A stretch of DNA of 64,000 nucleotides from Mesodorylaimus sp. YZB2_4. Lineage: Eukaryota; Nematoda; Enoplea; Dorylaimida; Dorylaimidae. Position numbers and translations under genes: made by a program. The notes below the pieces were generated by a model. The model did no database searches and was not told the DNA's origin. It worked only from the letters and a program-made list of their open reading frames with translations. Location: positions 1 through 64,000 of the forward strand of contig JASANH010000255.1 of the NCBI GenBank assembly GCA_030248295.1, in the 5' to 3' direction. Numbering within the stretch: the stretch's first letter is position 1; each line of letters starts with the position of its first letter. Shown piece by piece: positions 12,448 through 24,470 of the stretch.

Positions 12448-12453
12448 AATAAA
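12448..12453 (+). terminator. Polyadenylation signal of the RNF13-like gene
   Basis: A canonical AATAAA 82 nt after the stop codon, on the coding strand, in an otherwise non-coding 3' region. Confidence 0.7.
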
Positions 12454-12941
12454 CTTCCTTTTCTTCGAAACGACGCTCAGAAACACTAAAACTTTGGCTG
12501 GCCAAGAATGTACAAGGAGTCTCAGCCAGGACGCTGGTCACATTGCCAACAAATTTCATCTCAATTCATTACGTTAACGACGCCAAAAACGAAAAACAAA
12601 CCAAAAACACGATGAGAACATTACGTAAACGCATGGCTTCCAATGCAAAACGAAGAAAACAGCAGTCGAGCGATGGCTTCATCTAAGGACCAAGCGAGTC
12701 ATAAAATGGAACTCGTATCGACACGTGGCCGCTGTACAATCAAGCTAGGACAATATGCACAATTTACATTCCCACAATCCAAGTCTAAACACCTCCATCA
12801 ACTGTTCGTACCAAGTTGGCTCGCGTCCTCTCGGCTGCTCCGCGCTCCCTATTCAGTCAAATATGAACCAAAAAGGGACGGCCCTGAGCCGAGCGTGCGG
12901 GTTTGATGGCGACACGGGCTCGCAACTGAGACAATGGTCGG
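12454..12941. other. Intergenic region between convergent genes
   Basis: Between the 3' end of the RNF13-like gene (+) and the stop codon of TBL1 (-). No coding exon is seen. It should contain the TBL1 3' UTR, but no clear minus-strand AATAAA was found. Confidence 0.5.
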
Positions 12942-15608
12942 CTAGGACAACCGAGTTTTCAGGAATCGAACGTCGAGCACGATAACCTGAAATCGAGAGT
13001 GGTCAAGAAGGACGGGGGGATGCCCGCGACACTCACCGTTCCGTCGCTGGCCGACGCGCCGACCTTGTCGCCCCGACAGTTCCAGCAGACCTCGAAGATG
13101 CCGCCAGGTCCATTGACACTACCCGTGTAGGACTGAACGAGGTTGCCATTCTGCAACACACCCACCATTCAGGCCTGCCCGCAGCGCACTGCCAGTCCAC
13201 TCACCTTGGTATCCCACAAGTACACGCACTTGTCGAACGACCCGCTGGCCAGCAGTTTGCCGTCCGGACTGAATGCCACGCTATAGACCGGTTCCTGGTG
13301 CTTGGACAGGGTCCTCAGGCACGACCCTCGCTCCACGTCCCACAGCCGCACTGTCGCATCGAATGACGCGCTGAAAAGAGACGGGGTCAGGGGGTCCTCG
13401 CCAGCACGTTGGCCGTCTTACCTGGCCAGCAGGAGGTCCTGGTTGGGGTACTTTGTTCCGGGGCCTGTGGGACTCCACTTGATGGTGTATATCTCTTTGC
13501 TGTGGGCCTTGAGGTCGTGAAGGCAAGTGCTCTGTCTCATACTCCATATCTTCAAGGTCATGTCGTCCGAGCAGGACGCCAGTATTTGTCCCTGAGGGTC
13601 CCACTTGATGGCGTTCACCTCGTTGGTGTGCCCGACGAACGTCTTGACCGGCTTGTCCACCCCCAGTCGGCACACGTGAATGCACTGGTCCGTTGAGCAG
13701 CTCGCGAACGCCGTATTGTTCTGCCAGTCAACGTCCAAGGCTGGCGCCGAGTGAAAACTGAAGATCTGCTTGAACATGCCCGTCTCCGCGTCCCACACGA
13801 TCGTCGTCTGCAAGCATACACGGATCAGGTCCCGCGCTGCCCCCCCGACTCGCCAGCCTCACCTTGTCCACGCCCGCGCTCAACAAGTAGCTGCCCTTCT
13901 GATTCCACTTCAGGGCGAAAATGGGCCCCTTGTGCTGTCCTAGCCTGCTGATCAGTCGTCCGTCGGTAGTCCATAACCGAGCGTAGCCGTCGTACGAGCC
14001 CGTGGCCAGCAGAGTACCTTCGCTCTGAAAAGATAATCGGCTCGTCTCCTTCCTGGCCCAGCCCCGCCTGCACTTACGTTCCAATCGAGGGAGGTGACGT
14101 CCTTGTTGGACGGCACCTCGGCCCCGCCTTCCTGGATGCAATGTTTCAAGACCACATGCCTTGGTTCCGAGTTGCTCGAGGTCGGACCATTCTCCACCAA
14201 ATTCCATATTCGAGCCGTGCTGTCGCCAGACCTGCAACGAGAACCTACTCGCACATCCCTTGTCCACCCTCGAACCTCCTTGACTTACCCGGAAGCTAAA
14301 AGATCAGTTTTCGGATTCCATGCACAAATGAAAACCTCCGATTCGTGCTCCCTGAGAAACGAGACTTTGTCGCGTGGCATTTCGCAACTGCTGCTTTGAT
14401 CTTCCATCTCCAAGTCGATATCAATGTGACCGTCTTGGTAGTCCGCTGAAACATGCACCGATCGCGCTGTGGGAAAGATTGTGCGGGCGGTTGCCTGAGT
14501 GAGCAGCTCTCCCAGGTATGGATTATCGTTTCGAGGGTTCCCACGACACGACAATAAGGCCGGGGTGGAGCGTGGCATCCTCCCCCCAACACACCAGCCA
14601 ACTTTAGTGCAGCCAGTGCTTACCGTTCATAATACTGTCCCCGTTCGATACCCTGGCCCCGCTCAACGACGCGACTGGTTGCACGTGAGGGAAACTGTTG
14701 TTGGCGTTATTCCTGTCCCCACTCGAGCCCGCCTGCGCGTTGGTCGTGGCTGCCCCTGGCGACGCGGCCACATTATTGTTATAATTTCGAGGAGGTGCCA
14801 GCATTTTGGTGGGGAAAACGGCGCACGACGGTTTGCCGTCGGTCAGGATCTTGGGCCTTTTCGTCATCATGGCCAAACTGGAAGCTGACGTGGTTGGCGG
14901 TGCTGCCGGCGAGGCTGTCGAGCACGCCGCGGAGGACGTGCTAGCCGCGCTGACCATGGCCGCAGTTTGGGGCTTGGAGAGCACACCATTCGTATTGGTT
15001 GCAGCGTGGCCGCCGGCGATGGTGGTGGCGACCGAGACGGGGCTGCTCACCGAGGCCGCAGTGGACGCGAGGGCCACGGCCGTCACTGGGGCCGATATAT
15101 TCAGGTCGGGCATGACTGCGTCGATCAGGGACAATGGCTCACCGGCTCGCTCCTCGCCCTCCTGAAAATGACCAGCTTAGCAATGGTGACAGGCACAAAG
15201 AGCAGACCACTTACGTCCAATGTCATACTCAGCTCGGCCTCCGTGTAATGAACGCCTTTCTGCAAAAGGCTCACCAAGGCGCTCGGCGGAACCAAGGCCC
15301 CGTTGATACTGCTCTCGGTCACGTGCGATTCGAGTGCGAACGTGAACGCGGAATGCGAATAACCTGCAACACAATCCAGCCAAATGTTATTTGCGCCCAC
15401 ATTTCATTGGAAAACTTGAAGCCCCATCATCCCAGCTAACAAGTTTAATCAAATCGCTTTGTTTGGGTCGAGCCCGCATCCAGGCCCAGACTACTCGCAC
15501 TACCATAGGGTGGGTGACGTCAGACAGCGCAGCCGTGCAGCGGCACTCACCTGCTTCTTGTAAGTATCGATAAATCAGGTAGTTGACTTCGTCGCTGTTG
15601 AAGCTCAT
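12942..15608 (-). CDS. TBL1XR1: Transducin beta-like 1 (TBL1/TBL1XR1), LisH + WD40 corepressor subunit
   Basis: Ten exons on the minus strand: 15551-15608, 15215-15363, 14624-15161, 14289-14445, 14078-14231, 13863-14024, 13422-13807, 13205-13370, 13037-13150 and 12942-12986, giving 642 residues. The N terminus has a LisH motif ([16 protein letters not shown]) and the conserved [20 protein letters not shown]. Exon 3 is a low-complexity Ala/Ser/Thr/Asn linker of about 180 residues. From about residue 265 the WD40 propeller begins ([15 protein letters not shown]) and runs to the end, with canonical units such as [11 protein letters not shown] and [23 protein letters not shown]1-family proteins are exchange adaptors of the NCoR/SMRT-HDAC3 complex, where LisH gives tetramers. 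The protein is longer than vertebrate homologues (about 514-577 residues), because of the linker. The C terminus is VIVLDV plus eight further residues instead of the family's short ending. No paralogue is visible, so TBL1X versus TBL1XR1 is not assigned. Confidence 0.95.
15515..15522. promoter_or_regulatory. CRE-like palindrome TGACGTCA in TBL1 intron 1
   Basis: A perfect TGACGTCA, 29 bp downstream of the first TBL1 coding exon. One such 8-mer per 64 kb is expected by chance, so its function is unproven. Confidence 0.25.
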
Positions 15609-18600
15609 AATATGGCGGCTTTGCAAGCGTGCCTCATCATACGATAAACAATAACCAGCCACCGATCGCACCGCACAGCCAACACTCGACAAGCCTTTGC
15701 TGCCCGTCTTCAGCCGATCAACCGTGAACAGTCACTGCCCAACAGTCCGTTATCGATTGTACGACTCGCAGGGTCCCTCGATCACGAAAGGTGCCTCGAT
15801 GCGCAAAGCACATCAATTCGAAGAGACCATCACCACACAATTAGTCTGCAACACAAAATCAATAATTAACTAGGACCCGCTGTCAACTAGTGCCGTTTAA
15901 GGTGACCAAGACTAAACACTCATTCACGTCACTAATAATCCCCTCGCTAGGCCTTCAAGGATTTATCAGACGGCCCCTCGTCAAGTTTTTCCCGCACCTA
16001 TTCGCACGTACGCCCGCTCGCCCTCTCTCTTAACTCGCGGCCTTACATTTCGATCCAGTTTTACCCCCATCCTTGCTCTATATGCCTTGCTTTGCTTCGC
16101 GCCCAGCACTCGGGCCTATTGCATACCAAGCGCGTTAGCAGGAGAGGACAGAGGGCAATCAGATATGCAAATGCATCCCTGGCAGATTATCACAGCCTGA
16201 TCTACTCCTACCGATCACCACTCGTGCTTTTTTATAAACCTAGGACGGCATCACGGCCAGTTCAGTTCGCAGACAAAGTGCACGTGCACCTACGGCATTC
16301 ACAATACGCCCACTCAACATCAATCGATCGGGTATATTTCATTCCGGATATGGATACAGCCCCTCGTCTAACCACCCCCCCTGCATTCTTCCTCGAGTTG
16401 TACGTACAAACACGAAATGGACAAAGCGAGGTCCGAGTAAACATATAAGTAACCAAATTCATCCAAGGCCAAACCTCGTTTAAACGCATAGCAACAAAGA
16501 AAAACTGAAAAGATGTTCCCGATCGCCCGTCATTTCGTCCAAGAAAAACTCAATCGCCCGTTTCCCATGAAATGATTTCGTGCGGGGGCCGTCTCAAAAC
16601 ACCCGCGCACATTCCTTAGCCAGCAACTATTTTCCCATTTTCGACCGTGATAAACTACTAAAATTCTCTTCCCGCCTCGCCTAAATCAGCCTGAACAAGA
16701 AAAATAAAATGGTACCTAAGGCCATCAGTCTCGAAAATAGGCTCTCCTAGGCCTGCCAGCATGTTGCACTGGGCTTACCAAGTAAAGGTTACTTCTTTCA
16801 ATGACCTATCGTAAGATTCATAAACGACTGTTTTTTGTATTTTGTTAAATGCATTTCTGAATGAACTCATTTTTTCCTCCAAGCTCAAATCAGTTGCGAG
16901 TTCTGGGTGGTTGGTTGTGCCTCATTAGCAGGACTGCCTGGCCTTGCCTCTTTTTTGCCAGCATCTGCGATATGCCAGTCCCGTGCTTCAAAAAGCCGAT
17001 TCTGCTCGCCTGTCACGGCCGACGATGAGGAAAAGACTGCGCGCGCGTTTAAGCGAGCAAGCGAAGGCAAAGCAGAAAAGTTCAATTCTTGCTTTGGCGA
17101 CGAGCCGTCCCCTCAAGACGACGTGTACATATTTTCTCAGTTTGAGAACAGGCACCCCCACGGCCGACGAGTTTTATCGACACGAACTCAGCTTCGCTCG
17201 TCGTCAGGCAGGTTTCGATCGAAACCCCGTCCGCTCGCCTTTCCTCCTTTTCGCTCGTCGAGGCTAGGACGTTATTGAACAACGCGCCCAACTGCGCGTC
17301 ACCTGACCCCGCGCTTGGATGAATTTGCCTCGTCCTTGTTTATAATACCCGTCCAAACCCATTCAACAATAGGGCACGGCCAGGGACGGTCTCCATATCA
17401 AATACATATCGCACTGCGGGCGTATCGACCGGCATTTCTTCACAAGCCCGCGCCTTCCTGACCACAGAATACACGATGTAATGACCAAGCAGAAACCGAT
17501 GTCAGAAGCAGGACAATCGACTTGGTATTGTCAGTCGGTTTGACAAGTGCCCTAATTCATGCGCGATACGGCAGCCCGTGCTCTGTTCTCACGGCCAAGC
17601 GATGACGAACACGAGAACAAGGACGCGTGTCAACAGGGGACCATCTCATAACCTACATCCGTGCGCGAACGAGCCACGCTCGAGTGGCCTGACGGCAACG
17701 TTGGCACTGGGCAAACAACGATAAGCTAACAGTGCGGACCAAATAGAATCATTAGCCTTGGCGGCAAGGAACGAAATTGTCACGATCGCAACATTTCTAC
17801 TTTTTGTAGGAAATATATTTCCGCAAATATTCGCAAAACGAGGAATAATCTATCGCTATCATCTACAGAGAAAATGCCGAAAAATTTTCTGCCAGTATTA
17901 ACAAACTTTCCTAAAATCTTTTACATGGGATCCGTTGACGTAGAATACTTTTAAACGCAGCAACTGGCTCGAATAGATTAGGAAAACGGTTAAGTTCAGT
18001 GGGTTTTAAGTTCTTAAGGGGACCATTTTCTCATTAAAGGCACGACAAAATATGGCGGTCCCACGAAATTATTTCCTCAAAAACTTTTGTTCATGTAGGC
18101 AAAAAAAAAACAAAACTTTCTTCTCGGCCCGATTATGGGCATCTCCTAAGTCCAGTTTAATCCAGGAAAATATAGCTGCGGTCGGGTTTCGAAATTGAAG
18201 GTCAAACCTACCTGATAATTCGGCGAATCCTTCCGCGAAAGCAAGCACGATCTCTCAATTTAACAAAAATTTTTGAAACGGAAATCCGAATTGTGATTAC
18301 GAAAATGAACGAATATTTGCCAAAAGCAAAGCTGTAAGAGAAACGACGAAAATACTTTTCCACATCAAACAAACGCCCCCGATGAGAAAAAAATGCCGCG
18401 CCTATTCGTCTCCATTGTCAGCACTGCGACTACAGCGACACCACGCGGGAACCCTGTGGCTTACTGTATGTAGGGTCGGTTTGATGTAAGCACGCGCACA
18501 CGCTCATATTCAGGTATTTTGGAGTGGCGCGAGGTTTAAAATTTATATACTGTTGAAAAAAGGTGCTTTATCGCGTGTTGACGCATTTAGACATATTGTA

Positions 18601-20511
18601 TGACATAAATTGACTAAACAGAGCACTGCTAATAAGTTTTAAAATTCAAGTATTCCAGGTGCGATTTTAACCAAAAGTGAAGCGTATAGCATTCAGCGCA
18701 TTCTTGTTGAATCACCTTTGTTCGAATAGTTGCTGCAAGTTTTTTGTTAGTTTTTTCTAATGCACACCCCACTACAATTCCATGCCCCTGAGACCACCTC
18801 AATATGTGCGCGTATCTGTGAAGTAATGTGCTTGCAAAGTGACGAGATGCAGTGTCAGAGCACCTTCCCTGATGTGCCTGCATTTCGTTCACAAGGCAGC
18901 CAATCGTAGGCAAATCTACTTCGTCTTCACAGCATGAGCCCGAAGCCCCAAATTTTGCATTAAATGCGAGATTTGCTCTCAACTAGGCCACTTTGCATCA
19001 AATGTTACTCAAGGTCACAAAAAACTCGCCACCCTTTCGGTGGAAGCAGCTGCCTCATTTGCTTAAAATGATGTGTGGTGCTTTTGCGAAACTTGAATTG
19101 TTTCGATCCCTAAAATTCGAAAAACCTGTTCAACCTATCAGTTTTTCTGGGACGAATATGCATTTGCACCAAATTTTGTGATTTTACCCATTTTATTGAC
19201 TCTTCAGCCGGTCAGACAGGCTCAGTTGGTTAAATAGGGAAATTTTTTTCTTTTCTCCATGGACAGCAGCAACGAATCGTTGACCTGGTGCAGAGGGGCT
19301 TATTTGGCTGCAACTTTGCACAAAATGAGCTTTTGTGCTTGGAAGCTGAATATTCTGAAATGTGGACAAGCTTTGGTGCAAAATTCAACATTTCCATTCC
19401 AACATTAATTTTGTTGAAGTGATCGGATGCATGACTTGTGATTCGTACTGAACGGCGTCCTGCGCTCTGTCTGCATTATTTTCGCATAATGCGCTTTTTT
19501 GCATATAAAACTCAAAGTGCAGATCGGATATCCAAAAATGAATTTGCATGCAATGAATCGTCGAACGAATAGTTGGTTCATACGCTTTGTGTATGGGGGC
19601 TGCGCTTGAGCGAGTGATGCGCTCATGAATGCAGCGCGTGCAGTAGGGCGCTGTAAAACTCGAAACGACTCATACAGGAAGCACGTGAGTCTGTGCCTGA
19701 TCAAGTACCCGACAGCTATCGCCTCGCCCATCGCTCATGTCCTGTGACGTCTTTAACTAGACATAGCCTTCATCTTACGAATCCCTCCGCTGCTAGCCCT
19801 GTCCAGCGGATTGCAAAATTGCAGTCACTGGCGAGCCTTCATCTTAAGAGTCCCTGTGCACTTTTCCGGCAGATACTGCAGAATTGCAGTCACCAGTCAT
19901 ACCACTGGTAGCCAGTAGGAGTGCCTGTTTGAGGAGAAAAAGCAGACCAAAAGATAGAGCATTCCCAAAGAAGTATCCTTTCTCTGTGCAATGCCCAGGT
20001 TGTCATCGAGAAGGTACGTTGGGCAGCGCACTCTGTCGCACTAAACCTCGCCAAACCGCTTAGCCTGTCTTGACCATCTGGTAGGTCTAGCCCACTGTAC
20101 AGTAGTGTGGCCACAACTCTGGCGACAAGTGGCAACATAACCCTGGCATGCATTCTTTACCCACGCCTCAATCTGCTCTTCTCAATCGGGAGTTTCCCAG
20201 GCGATGCCACCTTGTTGGCACTGGATTGTGCCTCCCACGTGGCGCATAGAAATCAGGCCGAAACACACGCTCCTTGGAGTGGGATGACGAAATTGCGAGT
20301 GCAATGTGCAAAGTTTAAAGGGCGCCGCGTGCCAGATTGTTTGCGGGGATTACTGTAGCCGCCCCGAGTGTGCGCACCAGCGGACATCTGGGCCAGTCGA
20401 GGGGAAAGTCCAGTCCGGTCTGGTCGGCAGGTGTATTCGTGATTCCATTGTTTTCAACTTTACTCAAGTATTTCTTGCTTTTATTTTCCTCAGAAAATCT
20501 GTTTAGTGAAA
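15609..20511. other. 4.9-kb intergenic region between divergent TBL1 and ACADM
   Basis: No gene could be supported. The first 2 kb should hold the TBL1 promoter. A minus-strand open frame at 18629-18982 has no ATG and no recognisable domain; together with 19190-19390 it may be a decayed element. A 69-bp tandem duplication lies at 19765-19902. Positions 17760-18620 are AT-rich with nothing recognisable. Confidence 0.45.
19765..19902 (+). repeat. Tandem duplication, about 69-bp unit x2
   Basis: AGCCTTCATCTTA starts both units (19765 and 19834), and both end in GAATTGCAGTCACC-like or AAATTGCAGTCAC sequence. The middles are diverged. Confidence 0.6.
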
Positions 20512-22693
20512 ATGCAGTTTTCTAAATCTTCGATATTGGCTAAACATTTCGGTCGCCGTTTATTTTCCGCAAAAACCGCTCCCGCTGCTCAACATGGATC
20601 TGGAACTGGAATTCGATTCGGTAAATCGCACTTTTCTGTTTCATTTACTTGAAAAAATTTGTTTTATAAATTCATATTATTTTGCTGTAATGTTTTGTTT
20701 TTTGCTGAAAACGTATAAGTTTTTCAGATTTCTCCGAACAAGAATTACAAATTCAACAGACGGCGTTAAAATTTGCCAAGGAAGAAATCATACCAAAAGC
20801 GGCCCATCATGATCGAACTGGCGAGGTACACAATTTATTTAACTTGTCGTTGGTTTTGTCGAGTTCCCTTTTCAGTACCCGATGGAGATAATCAAGAAGG
20901 CGTGGAGTGTTGGTTTAGTGAACACGGAGATTCCAGCCGAGTACGGCGGGGCTGGTTTGACGGGCGTGGAGAGCACGTTGGTGGGCGAGGCACTAAGTTA
21001 TGGTTGCACGGGCATCGGGACGGCTATTTTGGCCAATGGACTGGCGGTGAGCGAGCGACCCCATCCGAGCCTTGATTCGGGACTGAGTGTGGTGATTTCA
21101 GGAAGCCCCGGTGATTCTGGCCGGCAGCGAGGCCACCAAGAAGAAGTACCTGGGTCGAATGACAGCCGAGCCCCTGATCGCGGCCTACTGCGTCACCGAA
21201 CCGGGGGCTGGCTCGGACGTGGCCGGAGCAAAGACCAAGGCGGTCAAGAAGGGCGATCAGTACGTGTTGAACGGGCAGAAAATGTGGATCACGAACGGGG
21301 GCTACGCCAACTGGTTCTTTGTGCTGGCGCGCACCAACCCCGATCCGAAGGCCCCGGCTGGCAAGGCCTTCACGGGCTTCGTGGTCGATGGCGACAGCAA
21401 GGGCATCGTCAAGGGCAAGAAGGAGCTGAACATGGGACAGCGGGCCAGCGACACCAGGGCCATCACCTTCGAGGACGTGCTCGTGCCCAAGGAGAACGTG
21501 CTGGGCGCCGAGGGCATCGGGTTCAAGGTATGACGAAGATGCCGTGATGTGATTCACTAGAGTCGTAGGCTGTAGCTGTGCTCGCACTCAAGCACAACCC
21601 TCTGCCTGTTTCTCCCGATCTCCCCAGTACAGACCTCACGTATTGCAGGTGGCCATGGGCGCATTCGATCGCACACGACCAGCCGTGGCATCGGGTGCTG
21701 TCGGACTGCACTGGCGGGCGTTGGACGAGGCGACCAAGTACGCGATGGAGAGGAAGACATTCGGGCAGTCGTTGGCCGAGGTGAGTCAGTCCCATTCAGT
21801 CGGTGCCCCTGGCGGACAGCAGCCTCGTTTCAGCACCAAGCCGTGGCCTTCATGTTGGCCGACATGGCCATCGGACTGGAGACGGCTCGCTTGATCGTCT
21901 ATCGATCGGCCTACGAAATGGACGCGGGACGGCGCAATAGCTTTTACGCCTCGATCGCCAAGGCCTACGCTAGCGAGCAAGCCAACAAGGCTGCCGCTGA
22001 TGCTGTGCAGGTGAGTGTCCATGCCCTCCCCCAGCAGTCGGGTTGCGTGGATATGTTGTGGCCGATGGAGGCTTGTCGTGAGTGTCCTGATGGATAAGGA
22101 AGCTGAAACAACCTATCGCAGTCCCAGGGCGGTGGGAGCATGGAAATCATGCAACGCCGTTTAGGATCGGGATTGCCCCTCCCAAACCCGATCCCGATCC
22201 CCATAGAAAACGTGAATGAGTGTTGAGTGTTGTGTAGATGTTTCTGAAAGGGAGAGAAAGGGAATCAGAAGAAACTTTGGTGGATGATTGAATTGACAAA
22301 AGGAAGGAAGGGATTGGTTTGCTGATTACTAGCTGATTTTCCGCTTTTTCGCTCGCCTAATTTTGGATGATGAATATTGCACTGAAAATTATCCAATGAA
22401 TGGAGTATTTGTCTCATACAACATACAATTGAGTAGACAGGCTGGTTGTGGGTCATCTACAGCGAAAAAAAAGAAAAAAGCACCTTTTGAAAATCCTGAT
22501 CTTGAACGAACTTGACCCGTGTGTCGTGTCTTTTCAGATATTTGGTGGCAATGGTTACAATTCGGAATATCCAGTGGAGAAGTTGATGCGAGACGCCAAG
22601 ATTTATCAAATTTACGAAGGAACATCGCAAATTCAGCGCATCGTTATTTCTCGTCTGCTGTTGGCCAAAGCCAAGGAGACGGGCTTGGCCTGA
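20512..22693 (+). CDS. ACADM: Medium-chain acyl-CoA dehydrogenase, mitochondrial
   Basis: Seven exons: 20512-20620, 20728-20825, 20876-21046, 21102-21527, 21649-21780, 21834-22010 and 22538-22693, giving 422 residues (human ACADM has 421). The first exon gives a basic, Ser-rich presequence ([18 protein letters not shown]) expected to direct import into mitochondria. The enzyme makes the first double bond in beta-oxidation of medium-chain acyl-CoAs, passing electrons from FAD to ETF. Family signatures are [15 protein letters not shown] and [12 protein letters not shown] (FAD/substrate region), the [15 protein letters not shown] helix and ILGG-type [20 protein letters not shown]. The catalytic base is the Glu of [11 protein letters not shown], about residue 398. 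All exon joins keep phase and no residue is broken. A CTCAG acceptor-like site lies 18 nt before the ATG, and an ATTAAA follows the stop at 22804. Confidence 0.97.
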
Positions 22694-22803
22694 GATGGGA
22701 GTCAGTCGGCTGTTTATATCTTTGATTTGACGAGGGTTCGTGCATGAACATAGTCGAGTGTGGGCATATGTAAATTAAACGTGCACTATTGACCCCATTG
22801 ATT

Positions 22804-22809
22804 ATTAAA
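22804..22809 (+). terminator. Likely polyadenylation signal of ACADM
   Basis: ATTAAA, the common variant signal, 111 nt after the ACADM stop and 167 nt before the SNAPIN start codon. Confidence 0.5.
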
Positions 22810-22975
22810 TATATTTTGCAGTAAACTTCTGACCAGGCTCGTCGAGTGCTCTTTGCGGCAATGCCTGGCATGGGCTCGTTACTTGGGATGGTCAAACGTG
22901 ATTGACTCACCATCCGCGTGATAGGACAGGTTTGTGATTGGGCAACTCTGACTCTGACATGTTTTCAGACTTGCA

Positions 22976-24233
22976 ATGGAAGCAGCGGAGGAAGTGCAGC
23001 AGAGTTCGGCAGTCGAGAAGGCAGTGGCCGTGTCCCTCTACGCCCAGTTGGTGCCCGTGGTCAACACTTTGGACGAGAGTGTGCGCAGGACGAGGTGAGT
23101 GCACTGGATTTATGGGTGTGCTCGGAAACCAGCAAAACATGTTTGCAGCACTGGTTATCAGAGAGATCCTCGAACATGCACAGCCGTTTAGACTTTTCCC
23201 TCAGGGGTAAAATATGCACAGCTTATTTGCTCCCCAGAGATCACTGGATTTGTACGTCTCAATTTAAATTTCCCGCTTCAAGCCGTTCATGACAGGCTAA
23301 CATAAAAAACATCCCTCACTTTGAAGCCTGTGCGCCGGTTGTATGAACAGAAATTTTTTGTTATTTTTTTCCCTTGTTGATGGCTTTAATTGGATTTCTT
23401 TTCAAAAAACTTGCTGGTATGTTTAAAAAAACTGCCAAAAGCGGGACGTGCGCAAGCATTAAAGCAAAGACTTTTTCGTCCATGTAAAACTGTCATAAAC
23501 GGTTTGGCGGGAAATTCAAATTTTGTGTTGTGCGAGCTCTGTGAAACGGTCAATATCAGCATGAGGACCTTTGATGATGTCTGAGGGCGCGCGCGGTCTC
23601 CATGGTTCTCTGTGTTGAAATATGCTGTTATTTTCAGGGGCAGCCAAGCTCGTCTGAGGCAACAGTTGGACTCGTTGGCCGAGGGTACGTTTGACTTTGT
23701 GGCAGTCTGGACTCGGAATCGTGCAATGTGTGATTATATTTCAGATTTGCGTCACGCGGCCGTCCTACACTCGTCTTCTTACCCGTGTGAACCGTACATC
23801 AACAAAATACGGGAATGCAAAAAACGATTGGCGGTTGTGGCTGGCATACTGCAAAGTAGTCAGGTCAGTATGCTTGGGAGGCTCTCCCGTCAGACTGCCC
23901 GTCCAGGCATAGAAACGGGGTCTGCTGTAGTTTGCACGGACAATCCCAGGCGCGAGGAAGATCACAGCTGATCATAAGGTTGATGTCATCTGTCTGGTTC
24001 TGCAGGAGCAATTGCCTTGTCGATCGTGTGTCATCAGGCTTTGTAGTCTAGTTTGTATTTTCCCGCTGTGATTAGGCACTGGCATTGCAGAATTACAGTT
24101 CAAGTGCTGGAATTCTGGTTACTGACGATTTGTTTCTTCTTAGGATCGACTGATCAAATTGCGTGCGGCTGTTGAAAAGGAGACTGCAAAACGGAAAGCA
24201 TTACTCGAGCAGCCGTTGCCCAACCCGCCGTGA
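22976..24233 (+). CDS. SNAPIN: SNAPIN, BLOC-1/BORC subunit
   Basis: Four exons: 22976-23094, 23638-23684, 23745-23863 and 24144-24233, giving 124 residues (human 136). The product is mostly helical and coiled-coil. It keeps the family pattern SQARLRQQLDSLAE, then PYINKIRECKKRLAVVAGIL with QSSQDRL, and near the end VEKETAKRKALLEQP. SNAPIN is a small subunit shared by BLOC-1 and BORC, which position lysosomes and sort endosomal cargo, and it also binds SNAP-25. The gene starts only 282 bp after the ACADM stop on the same strand, with GTTTTCAG 7 nt before the ATG; this suggests a 5' UTR intron or spliced-leader acceptor. Intron 1 (23095-23637) and intron 3 hold nothing recognisable. Confidence 0.88.
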
Positions 24234-24470
24234 CTGCGTGCGTGTGGGAGTCAATTATAGTTTGCACATTTTGTAAGCATTCTACTTTTGTCTGTGACAT
24301 TCTCCGCGCCTGGCATGTGTGTTATCTCGAAGCCGCTTTCGCATAAGTCTTATTGCTGCCAACCAAATAAGCATAACGAGTGCCCTCACCTGCCAGATTT
24401 GCACCAAAGTGATAAAAGTACGACTACAAACACAACTAGCATACAGCATTGTCCTGATCGATGCGACCAC

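Noticed and set aside
16907..17278. Plus-strand frame of 123 codons upstream of TBL1
   Set aside because: Basic, low-information sequence with no domain and no splice context; several frames are open here on both strands.
18629..18982. Minus-strand frame of 117 codons as a gene
   Set aside because: No ATG start, no recognised motif and no flanking exons; at most a decayed element.
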